Of a stretch of 16,245 nt of DNA, positions 15,950-16,245 are shown piece after piece. The notes beneath the pieces are model-generated. The model was not told the DNA's origin and made no database searches. It was given only the letters and a program-made list of their open reading frames with translations. A program made the translations under genes and the position numbers. Within the stretch, counting starts at the first letter, position 1. Each line of letters begins with the position of its first letter. Location of the stretch: assembly GCA_018055515.1 (NCBI GenBank), contig JAGPHL010000016.1, positions 6,240-22,484 on the forward strand. Direction: 5' to 3'. Source of the DNA: Anaerolineae bacterium (GTDB taxonomy: Bacteria > Chloroflexota > Anaerolineae > B4-G1 > SLSP01).

Positions 15950-15963
15950 CGCGCTGAAGCGCG
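15950..15963. repeat. Short hairpin CGCGC-TGAA-GCGCG
   Basis: A 5-bp stem with a TGAA loop, 14 bases after the previous palindrome. Similar short motifs recur in intergenic repeats of GC-rich genomes; no function is evident. Confidence 0.35.
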
Positions 15964-16016
15964 TTGTTGGGGACCTATCAGATCAGGAATTCATTCCGGG
16001 GCAGCTGAGGTTCACA

Positions 16017-16041
16017 GATTCGCTTTTTCGCTGATTCGCTG
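16017..16041. repeat. 8-bp period tandem repeat, inverted copy 2
   Basis: Octamers ATTCGCTT, TTTCGCTG, ATTCGCTG (16018-16041). Bases 16017-16031 are the exact reverse complement of 13855-13869. The two copies lie on either side of the 86-residue gene, miaA and yraN. Confidence 0.7.
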
Positions 16042-16076
16042 ACAGCTGACTCACTGCTCTCTATTTTCGAAGGAGA

Positions 16077-16125
16077 CGCCATGTGCTGGCGCACACTATC
16101 CAAAAATGAAAATGTGCGGTGGCTG
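16077..16125. repeat. Direct repeat, copy B
   Basis: Same orientation as copy A, start points 229 bases apart. It differs mainly in the CTATCCAAAA middle and the CGGT before GGCTG. Confidence 0.8.
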
Positions 16126-16130
16126 TTCAG

Positions 16131-16142
16131 CCTGGCGCCAGG
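16131..16142. repeat. Perfect 12-bp palindrome CCTGGCGCCAGG
   Basis: Lies 5 bases after direct repeat B and may belong to the same repeated element. It is self-complementary without a loop, so it would act as a DNA site rather than a hairpin. Confidence 0.4.
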
Positions 16143-16198
16143 GTGCCAGACGGCGATGGATGAACCTTTGTGGCCTGTAGCTTTTGCCCCACCCCCTG

Positions 16199-16236
16199 CC
16201 CCCTCCCCAACGGCGCAGACGCCGTTGGGGAGGGGG
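16199..16236. repeat. Long perfect hairpin at window end
   Basis: A 17-bp perfect stem (16199-16215 with 16220-16236) closes a CAGA loop, preceded by C-rich sequence (CCCCACCCCCTGCC) and followed by AGAAAAAAA. Neither strand gives a T-run after the stem, so a classical terminator is unlikely. The form suits a dispersed palindromic repeat. Confidence 0.6.
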
Positions 16237-16245
16237 AGAAAAAAA

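Noticed and set aside
15848..16125. Direct repeats as a CRISPR or att pair
   Set aside because: Only two imperfect copies with a 181-base interval; no integrase, cas gene or tRNA is near.

Overview
The window looks like a piece of a Chloroflexota chromosome, probably Anaerolineae-like. It is GC-rich. Both substrate-binding lipoproteins carry long Thr/Pro- or Val/Thr/Glu-rich linkers after the lipobox, and the first gene has the M23/SH3/TIM-barrel/helix-hairpin-helix layout I associate with that phylum. The placement is an inference from protein style; there is no rRNA or other marker gene here.

Layout: 1-6050 is plus-strand. It holds a 5'-truncated multidomain cell-wall hydrolase (1-2637), trmD (2682-3431), an ECF sigma factor three bases further on (3435-4007), and an orphan family-5 substrate-binding lipoprotein (4083-6050). 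A strong hairpin with a T-run on the minus strand (6073-6111) separates this from a convergent block. From 13671 down to 6134 on the minus strand lies a complete peptide/nickel/oligosaccharide-type ABC importer: binding lipoprotein, two permeases, two ATPases and a small two-helix membrane protein. Overlapping ATGA junctions and ribosome binding sites inside upstream genes mark it as one operon. Upstream on the same strand are an 86-residue protein of unknown function behind a near-consensus promoter, then miaA and yraN, which overlap by 14 bases. The window ends in about 440 bases of non-coding DNA full of repeats and palindromes (15801-16245).

How the genes fit together: trmD (m1G37 methylation) and miaA (A37 isopentenylation) both modify the anticodon loop of tRNA. 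Both transcription units appear to start from promoters whose -10 box lies 6-7 bases before the start codon, so their mRNAs may be leaderless. The importer takes up oligopeptides or short oligosaccharides; the orphan binding protein could deliver to it or to permeases elsewhere. Its OppC-type permease has a 185-residue extracytoplasmic insertion and its binding protein an extra C-terminal beta domain, which might contact each other.

I found no CRISPR array, tRNA, rRNA, transposase or phage gene, and no clearly new defence or biosynthetic system. The most unusual items are the domain fusion in the first gene, the permease insertion with the matching binding-protein extension, the paired leaderless-type promoters, and octamer-period repeats present as inverted copies on either side of the 86-residue gene, miaA and yraN.
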